DNA of 64,000 nt from positions 22,171,456 through 22,235,455 of the forward strand of contig CM049318.1 in assembly GCA_026874595.1 (NCBI GenBank). Reading direction: 5' to 3'. The DNA is from Sipunculus nudus (lineage: Eukaryota > Annelida > Sipuncula > Golfingiida > Sipunculidae). Shown in pieces: positions 1 to 11,767 of the stretch. The notes under the pieces were generated by a model, which saw only the letters and a list, made by a program, of their open reading frames with translations, was not told the origin of the DNA and searched no databases. How positions within the stretch are numbered: the first letter of the stretch is position 1; every line of letters begins with the position of its first letter. A program made the position numbers and the translations under genes.

Positions 1-2690
1 CCAACAAAGGTAGATTATTATCATTTAATCGGTCAACTCTAAATAACCGACTTCCTAGACTGCGATATTACATGATTATCTTTGTATTGCTGGAACCGCT
101 TTATAAAAAAGATGGAAATTGTAGCTTATCAATGTTAGGGTGAAACCATCATCCTTAATCTTCTCTGTTCTGATATAAAACTTGTATGTCAGCATTGCAT
201 CAGACGTATTAAATACTTGGCCCATGCTGACTAAACGTCACCCGAGATATAGCGATGAGCCTCTTTTCGTCGCCTGTCTGTTTGTCAGTCTGGTCGTTTG
301 TCCATTCGTAAACAGAGCCAAATCAAACCATAAGACCTTTGAACGTATTTTTTTAATTTCTGAAATTTGCATAGGGATCCTTTATGGAACCTACATATTT
401 TAGGCCATGATGAAAAATACGCTATTAAGTACAAAAAATATATTAATTTTTACATCCTTAAAGACAGGCTCATATTACAGTTGAGTGCTGCGGTGCAAAT
501 ATTTTGTGGTTTTCTAAAATATTCAAAGTTGTACAGAATCAGACCTTTCATCTATGAGGTGTGCATTGTTTTTTTAATGAAATGAAAATAAGCGCGTATT
601 TATTTATCATGCATCCATGCAAAATGTAACCTGTGTTATCAAATAGCTGAGAATCGGCTACAATTATGGGTTGCTAATTCAATATTAATATGGATCACAC
701 TAATGCTATGTGTTTAGACATTGCAAGTGACCCCACTTGTGCTTCCATGTTTTGTTCAAGCTAAAGTGCCGTGCAGATAGTATAACAGTACACGTTTATA
801 AATATTATGGTTACATTTCATAGAAAGAGTTAAACACATTAGCTTTTACTAGAAATCCTAACATTTCTTTGAGCAAGAAGAATGACATTAATATGAATTG
901 AAGTAAAATATTAGTGAATAGCAGCTTGCAGTTCTTTTATTACATTTTCTGATGATTTCTGCGTTTACTTCCAGTCCTTATGTTCATTACCAAATATTGG
1001 TCAAATGACTACACGTACATGTAAACTGTAGGCGACGCCCTATGTTTACTTCTTTTCTGTTAGCAGAAATGATGCATTCTATCTGTTAAAAAAGAATGCA
1101 TTAAAACTATTGGTGGTACCACCTTTGCTGGAGTACAGCTAACACTGTATTTTCAGAGTTTAAGCTATGATGTCCTTAGGCCTTTCGTTGTGTCATTGTC
1201 AGATTCAGCTGAAAGTCAGAGCTTATCGTCCACTTGATTTACAATAATTAGGTATGCTCACAACCTGCGATTCGATAAGATCTTCCAAAATAAACAACCA
1301 TCGAATTTATAAGTAATGAGCAACGCTAATCTGGGTTTAGTTGGTATAGTCACAGTTATGTTTTGTTTGTAATTAAATATACTGCACATTCGTTCAATTC
1401 AGTTAATGATTATGAATATTTATGAGTGTGATAAATAAGATGAATTTGATCTTCTTATGTGGATAGAAATTGGTAAAAATACTATTTAATATCGGACCTG
1501 ATTAAGGTAGAAGAGAATTTCCATTTACTAAAAATCAAATATTAAAGAGCAATCCAGATTTATTGCAAATTCGTCCCGTATCTCAAACGTTTTATTCTTC
1601 TTTTCGTTTTCTTAAAGACTCAATCTGCATCATGGGAACAATGTTCATGTTCGCCTAACTAAATGGAGCAGTATCATGTGGAGCCACGTTACCAAGCAAA
1701 AAAGGTAATGATCATATGGCAGAAACCCATTTTATTCTGAATGACCGATTGCACGCTCGCTCTACTCAAGTATTTCTACCTCTCGTGCCTTACTGCTTAC
1801 TGTTCTATGTGTGAAAGTCATTAGAAGGTAAACGTTCCGGCATTATGAACATGCTTACTCATCTACACCCATTTCTTATATGCCATAGAGTTCCTGTCAA
1901 ATTCACTGACCCATTCGTCCTTGTAAGCTTTTTGTAAGTAATCTTTAGTCCTTGGGGTTTATGTCCTCGAGTAAAGTCGCTAGTGCTGTAGTGAATTTGT
2001 ATGAATCTTACGTCACTAAAATGAAGTACCTCTGAGATCCTATGAATCTCACCGGTATATGTTATATAGACATTTCACATTATGTTCTTCGCCCGTGCAG
2101 GGCTATAGGGTTTGAAAACCTGTGCCAGTTTTTACAGGTTACATTGCATGTATGTGCTCTGTGATCCCGTCTTTCGTTTCTAGGTATTTTATATGTAAAA
2201 TAATTTCGGCTTTGTTTTTATTAAATTATTAGTTGCTACCCTGTGTTTCCTTAAACATGGCTTGATGACATGATGTGCGTGTATGACATCCTGTTTGGGC
2301 CATTTTGTGTATACAACGTCTTTGTGTTTATGACAACTTTTATGTTCCTAACATCTTGTGTCTTTATGAGATCCTGTGCATTATTACCTTTATTATTTAA
2401 GTCAAATTGGTAAATATTTGGCAAGCCAGTTCCCTGATTCCACTAAAATTCCAAATGAATTTTTTTGCTTCGCCTGTAAAAGGTATTTTTTCCTTCACTG
2501 AATTCTAAATTCTTGATGATTTCATTGAAGTAATTAAATTGAAAGATAGTTCAGTCTTTGATGTAACTGATATGGATACTCGACTTGTCAGATTAGTACT
2601 AGTATGTACTATTTGACTGGAAAAGGGAAGGATTACTACTATTTATAAAGGGAGATGAAAATATAATTGAAATAACTATCATTCACGGAT
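1..2690. other. Noncoding DNA, nothing recognised
   Basis: AT-rich sequence with only short, uncorroborated open frames. Around 2240-2390 there is a weak degenerate reiteration of a tgt-tatgac-atc theme of about 18-20 bp. No domain, exon pattern or RNA gene was seen. Confidence 0.4.
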
Positions 2691-2699
2691 GATATTTAT

Positions 2700-3920
2700 A
2701 CACATATGGACAGATGAGATGTAACTGCAGGTTGCTATTTCGACCTAACTAAAGGTTTTGATGCAATTAATCACTCTTCAATTTTAAACTCAGCCAGGCT
2801 TTACTGTTGAGAAAGTAACTGTTTGGTGCTCATTTGAAAGACCGTCTTCAACGTGTGTGATGCAATGGTAAATCTTCAAAGGCTCATACGATTAATATAG
2901 GGGTGCCCCAATGTACTGTACTCGGCCCTATTCTCTATCCGTTTTCTTGAGACCAATTAAATTGGGCTATTAGAAATGAATGCCAATGGGCCGAGAGTCC
3001 ATTTTTTAAAAAAATTACTGATAATGCAAGTGAGTCAGTGACTGGGCAAAATGTCAGGCTAAACATGCTTAAATCCGTCACTGACATTAGGAGTTGTTCA
3101 CATGCTCAACAGACTTAAAAAAACAGACTTAAACGGACTTCAATAAACAGTTCAGCAAGCCATACAGTAGGCATTCTTGCTTTACCGAAGGCAGTTCGAC
3201 TGTGCCCGGCGGTAACCTCCACGCAATTTGAAAAACGCGTGTAATCACTCCAAATGATGTGCATATTAAAATTGTATATTCTCATATCGGCGCGGTCTCC
3301 GCGGAAACAATAACCTTTAAAATGAGGTAAAGCACATTGTCAAATGCAGCGCGGTTTCAGAGAAAATTGATGGCAAAAGTGAACCATCTTTCTTTTATAA
3401 GTATTACATGACCTTTTTCGTCGACTAGGATCTGCAAAATGTATGGCTTACGCTGATGACACAACTATCTATTGCCATGGCAATACAATATCTGAGGTGC
3501 AGCAACACTTATAAAATGAGGTCAATGTGGCTTGTATTTGGTTCGAAATCAATCGGCTATTACGATTTCGATATGTCAAGCGCAACCCTACTGAAAGAGC
3601 TACAATGGCTTTCACTTTCTAAAAGATGCAAATATTTTTTGATCCATTCTGATGCATGTTGTTCAAATGCGCAAACACAATACAAATAATTTTACGTTTT
3701 TATTGGTACGCACAACTATGTTACTACATCTGCGGCAAAAGGCCTTAAAATCAGTGCGGAAACTGAGAAATGAAAATAGCCTTTTATACTGAGCCCACAC
3801 TGTTCGGAAGTCATTGCCTAAGAACATGAGGTTTTTACAAACATTACTAACTTTTAAACGAATGGTAAAATCTTTTCTTTTAATGAAAAAAACTTTGTAT
3901 ATTTAGATTATTTCTCTCTA
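2700..3920 (+). mobile_element. Jockey/CR1-like LINE relic, reverse transcriptase
   Basis: Broken reverse transcriptase pieces in order: FDLTKGFDAINHS (motif A, 2735-2780), GVPQCTVLGPIL (motif B, about 2905-2940), AYADDTTIYCHG (motif C, about 3440-3475) and a C-terminal SLPKNMRF...TFKRMVKSFL tail (about 3815-3880). Stops and frame changes separate all pieces. Motifs B and C are about 500 bp apart where this family has roughly 100 bp, so 2960-3420 looks inserted or rearranged. The YADD catalytic motif survives. Inactive. Confidence 0.7.
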
Positions 3921-3959
3921 TTTTTGAAACCTTCAAAAAAGAGGGTCGTGGGTTAACAC

Positions 3960-4235
3960 GGCGCAAATCGTTTGGTTGGACCAAGGATCTTCTAACTTGA
4001 CATCAAGGGAGGTTCATGAAAAATTTCCTTAGAAACCTGAAGTTAGGTCATAGTGACCTAAATTCTGAAAGATATGTGAAAGCATATGATTCGAGCAAGC
4101 TATAGGAGAGATTTAGATGATTGGTATCAGTTGAGCCTAGAAACTTCTAATTTGAGTAAAATCCCAGGAGATTCCTGTAAAAATTTCTTGGAAACCTAAA
4201 ATAATGTCACGGTGCGCTATATTTAGTAAGCCTTA
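3960..4235 (+). repeat. Two decayed ~150-bp repeat units with an AGGTCA palindrome
   Basis: Two direct units share the order cttctaacttga, aaaatttccttagaaacctgaa and a (a)ggtca-n3-tgacc core (first unit 3965-4110, second 4130-4235). The first holds the perfect palindrome TAGGTCATAGTGACCTA at 4044-4060. A related AGGTCACTGTCACCT/AAGGTCACAGTGACT context occurs at 24225-24385. Confidence 0.5.
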
Positions 4236-4239
4236 TGAA

Positions 4240-6000
4240 AAAAAACATGAATTTGACACTCTATTAGTCACATTAGCACAAATGGTAGCGGCTGGATGTA
4301 GAATAAGATCAATGTAACCTATATCTAACATTTTTTTTTGGCAAAATGCAGGATCAATTTTCTGTTCAATTTTCCCTGAATTAAGCTAAGCGTCATGGCC
4401 AATGGGCCACTAGTTTATCACTGAACTTGTATAGCTGTATAATTATTTTGAATAAATAATTAAGCAGGAAAACCTTCGTCAAAGAAAATGTCTAAGAAAA
4501 AAAGGTTTCCTAATCACATTATGCTAATGGGTGTTATCAAACACGAACATTCTCATTTAAAATCTTCGAGATAAATGTTAAACACATTGTTTTAACTTAT
4601 GATAAATGAAATTACTTTATGAAAGTGATCAGAGAAGGCCTGGCTAAATGCTTAATGATTACAAAGCAGTTTTAATTTCACAAGGTCATAGATATTTTAT
4701 AAAAAGCACCTTTGCACATAAAGAATCCAGGAAAGCAGTACGCCATGTCTTTTTTTTATCTTTCCACTGACCTGCCTTCATGGTATATATTTCGGTCTTT
4801 TCCTCTGCCTATTATGAATTCCGTCTTTTTCTTTGCTTATTATGAATTATGACCCGAAATAATGCAGTAAGTGATCTTTCTCCTGGAATCCAATTTCTCT
4901 TACTGCTGCAGGGAATACTAATTTATGAAAACCATTTATTTGAAGTGAATAATTACAACCTCCACAAATAAATCTGTGTGCTTTTAAGTTTGTTGTCTTG
5001 AAGTCGAAACCCGGACCTGGGAAATTCATGAAAGATGTAAATCATGTAATATTTTGGAATATCCTAAAACGTTGCAACGATTTTGTTTACTTCCTATCCC
5101 TCGATAATTTGCGTCAGCTTTGGACACATTTCTATGATTACAACATTCGTCAATAAAAGCACGATTCAGTTTCTATAAGAAAAATGCAATGCAGTCCATT
5201 TTTTATTCAGCTTCACTAAATGACACAATATGTAGAATTGAATCACTGCTCAATGTACCTGTTTACAAGAACGAAAGATAGAGGCTTTAAAAAATGATTC
5301 GTGTGATGATGATGTTACAGATGGTGCCGTCTGATGGCGCAATATAAGATTAATTCTAAACTTTCCGCGACCTCAAACTGTTGAATACAACTGATTGCCG
5401 CCTCAGTTCACATATTTATGAACGCAGGATAACATGAAACCTAAATGCTTGGTGTATGATAGAGTTCTTTGAAACGTAGTCAACTGGCTCACTCTTATAT
5501 GACCCTGCGTGTAAGGCATTATGTCATCTCCTTTGATTTGCGACCTTCCGAAAGAAAAAGTCTGTAATGTATAATAGAGTGTAGTACAAACGTAAAGATG
5601 TGTCTCTACGTAATCATTGCTCACTCATATACGACCCTTTTTGTTAGACATCATGTTGGTTCAGGTGGTGTGCGACCTTACCAATGAACAGTTTGGACAC
5701 AAGGCGTGACGTCCAGCAAAATCGTGTATAGCGAACGATGAAAGGCCCTCTCTAAACTTTATGTGTGCTGACAGATGGACTGTTTGTTTCCCTTGATTTC
5801 GCTCACTGGCACAAGGTTAATTTTAACTCCACCATATCGTGCGTCAGAAGATTTTGATTACATGCTATTACTTCTCTCTGCTATTATCTTTTCACATGAG
5901 CACATTATGCATCTATGCCCTTAAAATATTGAGCTTTATTGCTATAGCCTTGCTCAATATTAGTGAAGTACTGGTGCATGTCCTATAATAGAGTTCCATT
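4240..6000. other. Noncoding DNA with a duplicated repeat
   Basis: No gene recognised. Blocks at about 5488-5545 and 5616-5675 share ctcactc-tata-gaccct followed by tgcgacctt. A third related block is at 8545-8600 (ctggctcactcatgctcgtcct). They look like copies of one dispersed repeat. Confidence 0.4.
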
Positions 6001-6019
6001 GCCAGTAGGGAATTGGGAT

Positions 6020-6345
6020 TTGTGGAAGCTCAGTAGTAGAAAAGAGGACCTGCACTCGGAAGGTCGTTGGTTCGATTCCAATTCGAAGTGATCTGACTTT
6101 TAGTGTGTATTCATGTTTCGTTTCTCAATATACCTCTGTGTATCATTTATGCCGAACATCATATACGCCACCAGTTCTCCCTGCTGCACGCAGAGTCAGA
6201 GTCAGACATGTGGTTGGGGGTAGTCTCTCAACCCTAGTGTAAGGTCACTTTGCTGGTTCATATAAAGTTGTGCTAATACCCTGCTCAGCTCATTTCACTG
6301 GGAGAGCAGGCGACGGACAGCCATGGGTTCCATTCCTGTTCGTAG
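6020..6345 (+). repeat. tRNA-derived SINE with two tRNA-like heads
   Basis: At 6028-6080 a pol III A-box-like GCTCAGTAGTAGA is followed by an exact B box GGTTCGATTCC. A second pair follows at 6287-6337: AGCTCATTTCACTGGGAGAGC and GGTTCCATTCC. Neither folds as a convincing full tRNA. A CT/CA-rich tract and (TA)n come after. It reads as SINE material rather than a tRNA gene. Confidence 0.55.
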
Positions 6346-6427
6346 TGTATATATTCCCTGTATTATTTTCTCTCTCTCTTTACAGACACACACATTAATA
6401 CTATACATGAATATATATTCACATGTT

Positions 6428-6429
<2 letters not shown>

Positions 6430-6490
<61 letters not shown>
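6430..6490. repeat. (TA)n microsatellite
   Basis: About 60 bp of nearly pure TA, following a short CT and CA tract. Confidence 0.95.
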
Positions 6491-6493
<3 letters not shown>

Positions 6494-6499
6494 AATAGT

Positions 6500-9400
6500 T
6501 AAATTTTGTAAAATGTTTTAAGCAAAGCGTTTGATTTTATATACTCTGTGTAGATTTTGACTACTCTTTCTACAACATTCGGTTTTACATCCCCTACACG
6601 GATGACTTGAATATATCCTTCTTTGGGAATGAAAAACAAAACAGCTTAAAAAATTGACCTTTAAAATTAGCCCTATATTGTCTTTCTTTTTTCAGTTATG
6701 TAACTATTCTCTTAGAAAATGAAAACATATTTTTCATGCAAGTCATCAATATTGCATGAAAATGATTTAACTATAATTAGTAAAACAGGTGAGCAGGGCA
6801 GAGGTTATCGGGGATGAACGGCCTAGACCACATACGAGATTTCCAAGAAAACACGATAATTCCGAGGAAGCTAGCTGTTATGAACAATTCACTTTAAAAT
6901 TATATGAATATTTATCATTTAATATAAAATGACTTTTGTCAGTTTGACGTTTCTACTGCAGATGAGGTTTCCTGATTTTTTTATATTGATTTTGATTTAT
7001 AAATTAGTTGATGTTATTTTTATTTTCATGTTTGAACACTACGGATGTAAACTGTTGTATTATTTCGCGTAAGGTTGAATTGAGTCTAGACTGACACTTT
7101 TTTTCTCGAACCATTGTGCCCAATACATTTGGCTCCATAGCTCGATAAAGCATATTTACATGTATTTGGTTATATTAGTGCACTATATTACTTTAAATAT
7201 TAAGTGATCATTGTAAATACATATATGAGAAACGCATCCATGATACATGCCGACACACATTAGACCGAATTACACATACTTTTATATCTCCTACAAACCT
7301 GAGTATGAGCTTTCAGCTGAAACACTGCTTATCTTAATCGATTGCATTAGTGTATTGACATTACGTATCTCTTCATACCCTTTTTTTCGTCATTTTCTAA
7401 AAAACGTTTCAGCACATTACCCTATATTCAGAACGTTTGCGCCATCCACCCATAAGATATACAGCTTAAAACCACCAACAATGCAGTATTATCTCAGTAA
7501 GCGTTTCTTTCTTCTTTCTCTCTGTATTGTTATTCCGGTAACTTGTGTGACACTTTACTCTGTTTCTTGTAAAACAGGACCGGGACCCCTGTACTGTTCC
7601 TAAATGCCATTTAGGGATTATGCAGAGGTGTCGTCCATAGGTGGTAGCCCTGTTCTAAAACATTCAGGTGAGCTTTGATAAATCGCGTGTACGCGTTCTG
7701 TATCTTGGCCTATCACAAGGTTGGCGTTGATCTGTATTCATCAAGTTTCATTCAGTATATGCTAACAGCCATATTGAAACATATGAGGTCTTGTTTACTT
7801 ATTCTGTAACTAACCCATATATCTAAACTATATACTACATTTAGCAGCACTGAAGTAATGTTTATATACGATGGGATAATGTGATGGAGCTTGTTTGATT
7901 TTAAAGATAAAATAATATTGATATCTGTATCCATGCATTTACCTCACACAGAAGCATGGAAGATTAAAAAATGTATTTATATAAATATGAACATGTAAAC
8001 GACGAGGGACAGACCTACAAGGAGTTCAACATATGATAGTATGATATATTAATAAATAGAAACTTTGGTAGGAATAATAATTTATATGTTTCGATTAGAA
8101 ATGATGGCAATGTATATGATGAAATCAAAGCAAACGTTGAATAGCATAGCAGAATGGAAATCTTTCTATAAATTAAATATTAATATTCAGTTTGAAACAA
8201 AATTATTTAATACCTAAATATGTTTGCTTGACATTCGATTTGTTTCTGTTGCATTCATAGAATTATTTAATTTGCAGCATTGGTATACTATTGGTACTCA
8301 ATCTGCTCGATATAAGAACAGAGAGGCAGGGGCAAAAGCATTCGCCTTTATTGACGGCAATGAAATAAATGGCGGCACGTGTAAGCACAAAGTAAATGTA
8401 ATTATATTTCTCTGACCTAGCTTTGTTAAGGTTAACTGATGGCTAGTTCACTCAGCCTTCAACACATCATTCTGTCCCACTTTACTCCCGGCTGCATGAA
8501 TGAACGTCGTTGAAATGCAGACAAGGATACATGTCTATTCCACTGGCTCACTCATGCTCGTCCTCTTTTTCTAAGGCATCCTTTCGTCTCTGGTGACTAG
8601 TAAGCTTTCATGAGAATAATAAATAAAGGCGTCTTTCGGAAACGCCATGGCGTTATAAAATATGATACCGTGTAACAGACGACTGGTCTTCTCTGAATAC
8701 CTTGTGTATTGTCGTGTAAGTGCGGACAAAGTATAGTGATGCATTGGAAAAATGGACCAGTCGATAATTTATACTGCTAACTGGTGAAAAGCCCCATTTT
8801 ACTAGGCTCCACAGATCATGACACTTTCGCTTTGTGCAGTGAACAATTATATTTTGATGTTGACTGTTCAATAGAATTATTAAAGACGCAAATATTACAT
8901 TTACCATTGCTTATTTAAACAGCTGTTTCTACCATCCTGTGTTCCCCCATGAAGTATATCTTTTCTGTTTTAGTGCTGTGCTCTTCGTTTTATATCTATT
9001 TGGTTGTTTTCTCAAAGTTTGCACCGATAAAACAGAGAATTCCTTTTAATGACAATAATCCACGGTAGATAAATCAACATAGAGTGATGGATAGAATATG
9101 TCCATATGTCGCTACATTTTGAAGTTTAAGGTCTTTTTTAATGTAAATCTTTTACACCCTACAGTGAATGACAGGTTACCAATGAGGTTGGTTTAATGTT
9201 TACACACTTTATTTTCCAGTGTCTATAAAATTGTGATTTAGATTTTGCTATTTAATAGTTGTCACCGGACTCCTTTCATGTTCTTACTAGTCACAAAGTG
9301 TATATTGGTTAAATAAATATCGTTGTTAATTGTAACTGAAATGGTTTGTACTTTCGGTAACGAGTTTAGCAAAATTACTATGTTTTGTTGAGGAGTTGCT

Positions 9401-10060
9401 TTTCCTAGTGGTAATTGTCGTCTGGTGAAAAAAAATGAACACCTGCAAACGAGTAAGTATTTTACGTCATCACTTCTTTAAACATATTTCTTGTATAAAT
9501 ATAAGGTCAAGCTGAAATATATGTCAGATAGCCTCGTGTTAATAACCACATATGCACGACCTCCAGCTGATACATATTATGATTTTTTTTTAGTTGAAAT
9601 GTGTTAATTATCCCTCTTTTATTTTTCTTGCACAGTGGCGAATTCATCACAATTCTTGTTATGTATTCATGGAATAATACTACAGCACATTTATAATCGA
9701 GTCTCTGAAGTGTGGTAGGGACAGTGAGGGAGGGGCTGAGTTTTGTAGTTATTTATCCAATAATTGTAATCAGAGGTTACCTTATTTTGAAATGAATGTT
9801 CATCTATTTCTATTAGATTTTACAGATTTTGTTACTTCTACATTTACATTTTAAAAGACCTTGGTATTCAACTTAAAATTCAATAATATAACGCAAACGA
9901 CACCATTAAATGCCTTTTTATACAAAAATAATTTGAATGGTATAATGATACATAAAAATGATTTTTAATCCTTTGTACTCTTGGATTTATATATGTAATA
10001 CTTTTTTATCAAATGTATATACATTACAAGTCATATTCATAATATTCCTTATAAAATTTT
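6500..10060. other. Noncoding DNA, gene A 3' side
   Basis: AT-rich sequence without recognised exons. The open frame 7247-7603 ends in a 40-residue stretch starting at the ATG at 7481 that looks signal-peptide-like; it is listed separately. A dispersed-repeat block lies at 8545-8600. Confidence 0.4.
7481..7603 (+). CDS. Possible short secreted peptide ORF (uncertain)
   Basis: From the ATG at 7481 the frame reads MQYYLSKR, a hydrophobic FFLLSLCIVIPVTCVTLY segment, then SCKTGPGPLYCS and TAA. The shape is signal peptide plus a small two-cysteine peptide. The frame stays open upstream to 7247. There is no homology, promoter or splice evidence, and 40 codons can arise by chance in AT-rich DNA. 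Confidence 0.15.
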   Translation: MQYYLSKRFFLLSLCIVIPVTCVTLYSVSCKTGPGPLYCS

Positions 10061-10399
10061 ATATTTTATTTCAAAAGAGTTGAACTAAACAAACCTATGT
10101 TTACCTCACTACAAAATACCTTTCCCTCTGTATACACAATATATTAAAACACCGCACCTCGATTATTGTTGGACTTTATATAATGTTAAACATCATGTAT
10201 AAACCTAATATTAATGCACGGCATGATAAGATACTAATCATACACAATTGCCAAAGCCAAAGCAAATTAACTAAGATCGAGATTTTTACTGTGAAATTGT
10301 AACACTGGAAACAAATAAAAGCTTAAAAACTTGCACTCAATGTTATTCTATTTTTTTCCAGAAAATGATATTTAATGATATTTATCGAAGTTCTCTCGA

Positions 10400-10542
10400 T
10401 CAGCAGAATCTGACAAGACATCGTTCACTCTCCTTTGCGTCACCATGACAACTGTTGGTTGGACACGCTCTAACTCTACTGCGAGATCCGTATCCGCAAG
10501 ATCTGTCACACGCACTCCAAGGTGACCAATTGGCCCAGTGCA
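10400..10542 (-). CDS. Gene A TSP1 repeat 6, terminal exon
   Basis: 143 nt from acceptor ...ttatgcag (phase 1) to a TGA directly after the final cysteine. It encodes WANWSPWSACDRSCGYGSRS, RACP, a GDAKESERC segment and ends VRFC-stop. The protein therefore ends on the last TSP1 cysteine with no further tail. Confidence 0.88.
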
Positions 10543-11720
10543 CTGCATAAATATATGATAAACAGTTATCAATTGTCTGAAGTTTTAGACATCCCCAACA
10601 GAATAAACCTCATAGGGCCGCGGTAATACTTAATTTTGACAATTGTATGCTCTTGATCCTCATTCACGCTCACATTTCAACCAATGGTATAAATTCATAT
10701 TCGACCTTTATTTTCAGATTCAAGTATTATTATATTTTGTAAACAAATTTTCAATATGTGTTTTTATGAACTTAGCTTTTTTTTTGTACACAATGCGACT
10801 TCACATTCCTCACAACTAATTGGAAAACCAATCTTTGTAAAAAAATGTGCATGTTTAAAGCTAAGTGTTTAAGTGCTGCAAACTTTCGTTCATTAACACG
10901 CTTTAATCTTGATACGTTATCAATTATATTTTGTTGAATCCGTATCACCTGTTAAAGGGGATAAACGTTTGAACGAACTTATTGAGCTGCGCACAAACTT
11001 AGTGCACAATGGATATTAAAGCAATCTAATTCCTCTTAGGCACTCGAGTCATAATTTCTCATAAAACGCTTTCATATTATAAATCACAAGAGTTATGCAT
11101 GTATACTTGATGATGTAAATAACATCATGCACTAGCTAACAAGGAAAGCTGTGAGTCTGATGTCAAATAAAATAAATTGCAATGGAAATTGATTTCTAGC
11201 AAAAAAAAAAAAAAATGATTTGTCAAATCGGCAAAGTCTGACTTCTTTTTTTATTTTGATTTTATTAACAAAGTTTACAACACCTGTTCAGTATATGATT
11301 TGGCAGACACCAGTCAATAATGCTTACACCATACATTTTGCAATTGTATATTAGTCATTGCGGGAGGGCTTCAGATTCAGATATCCCATTTACCACATAT
11401 TATAGGCAAACGACTGATCTTACCAGATTCTTGTTCAAATTACCAACCTGGACAATCAGCCAGAATGCACTTGCCCTGCTCCTCGTCATCACCAGAGCAT
11501 GGCGTAGCTGTTTCACAAGAACGTCTTCTCACTTGGATTCCGATTCCGCACGTGACGTCACACTTCCATACGGACCAAACACCCCATCTTCCTGCAAAAT
11601 CGAACCTTTCTAAATAAAGTACATCTATTTAACTAATTAAATGGTAAACATTATAATACTATGAAATATACGTACAGAATATATAAATAAATATAGATAA
11701 AGGTCAATTGATATCTAAGT

Positions 11721-11767
<47 letters not shown>

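Noticed and set aside
10372-10572. Minus-strand 66-codon continuous frame at gene A's last exon
   Set aside because: It is the wrong frame; the TSP1 repeat is read one base away and ends at the TGA at 10400.
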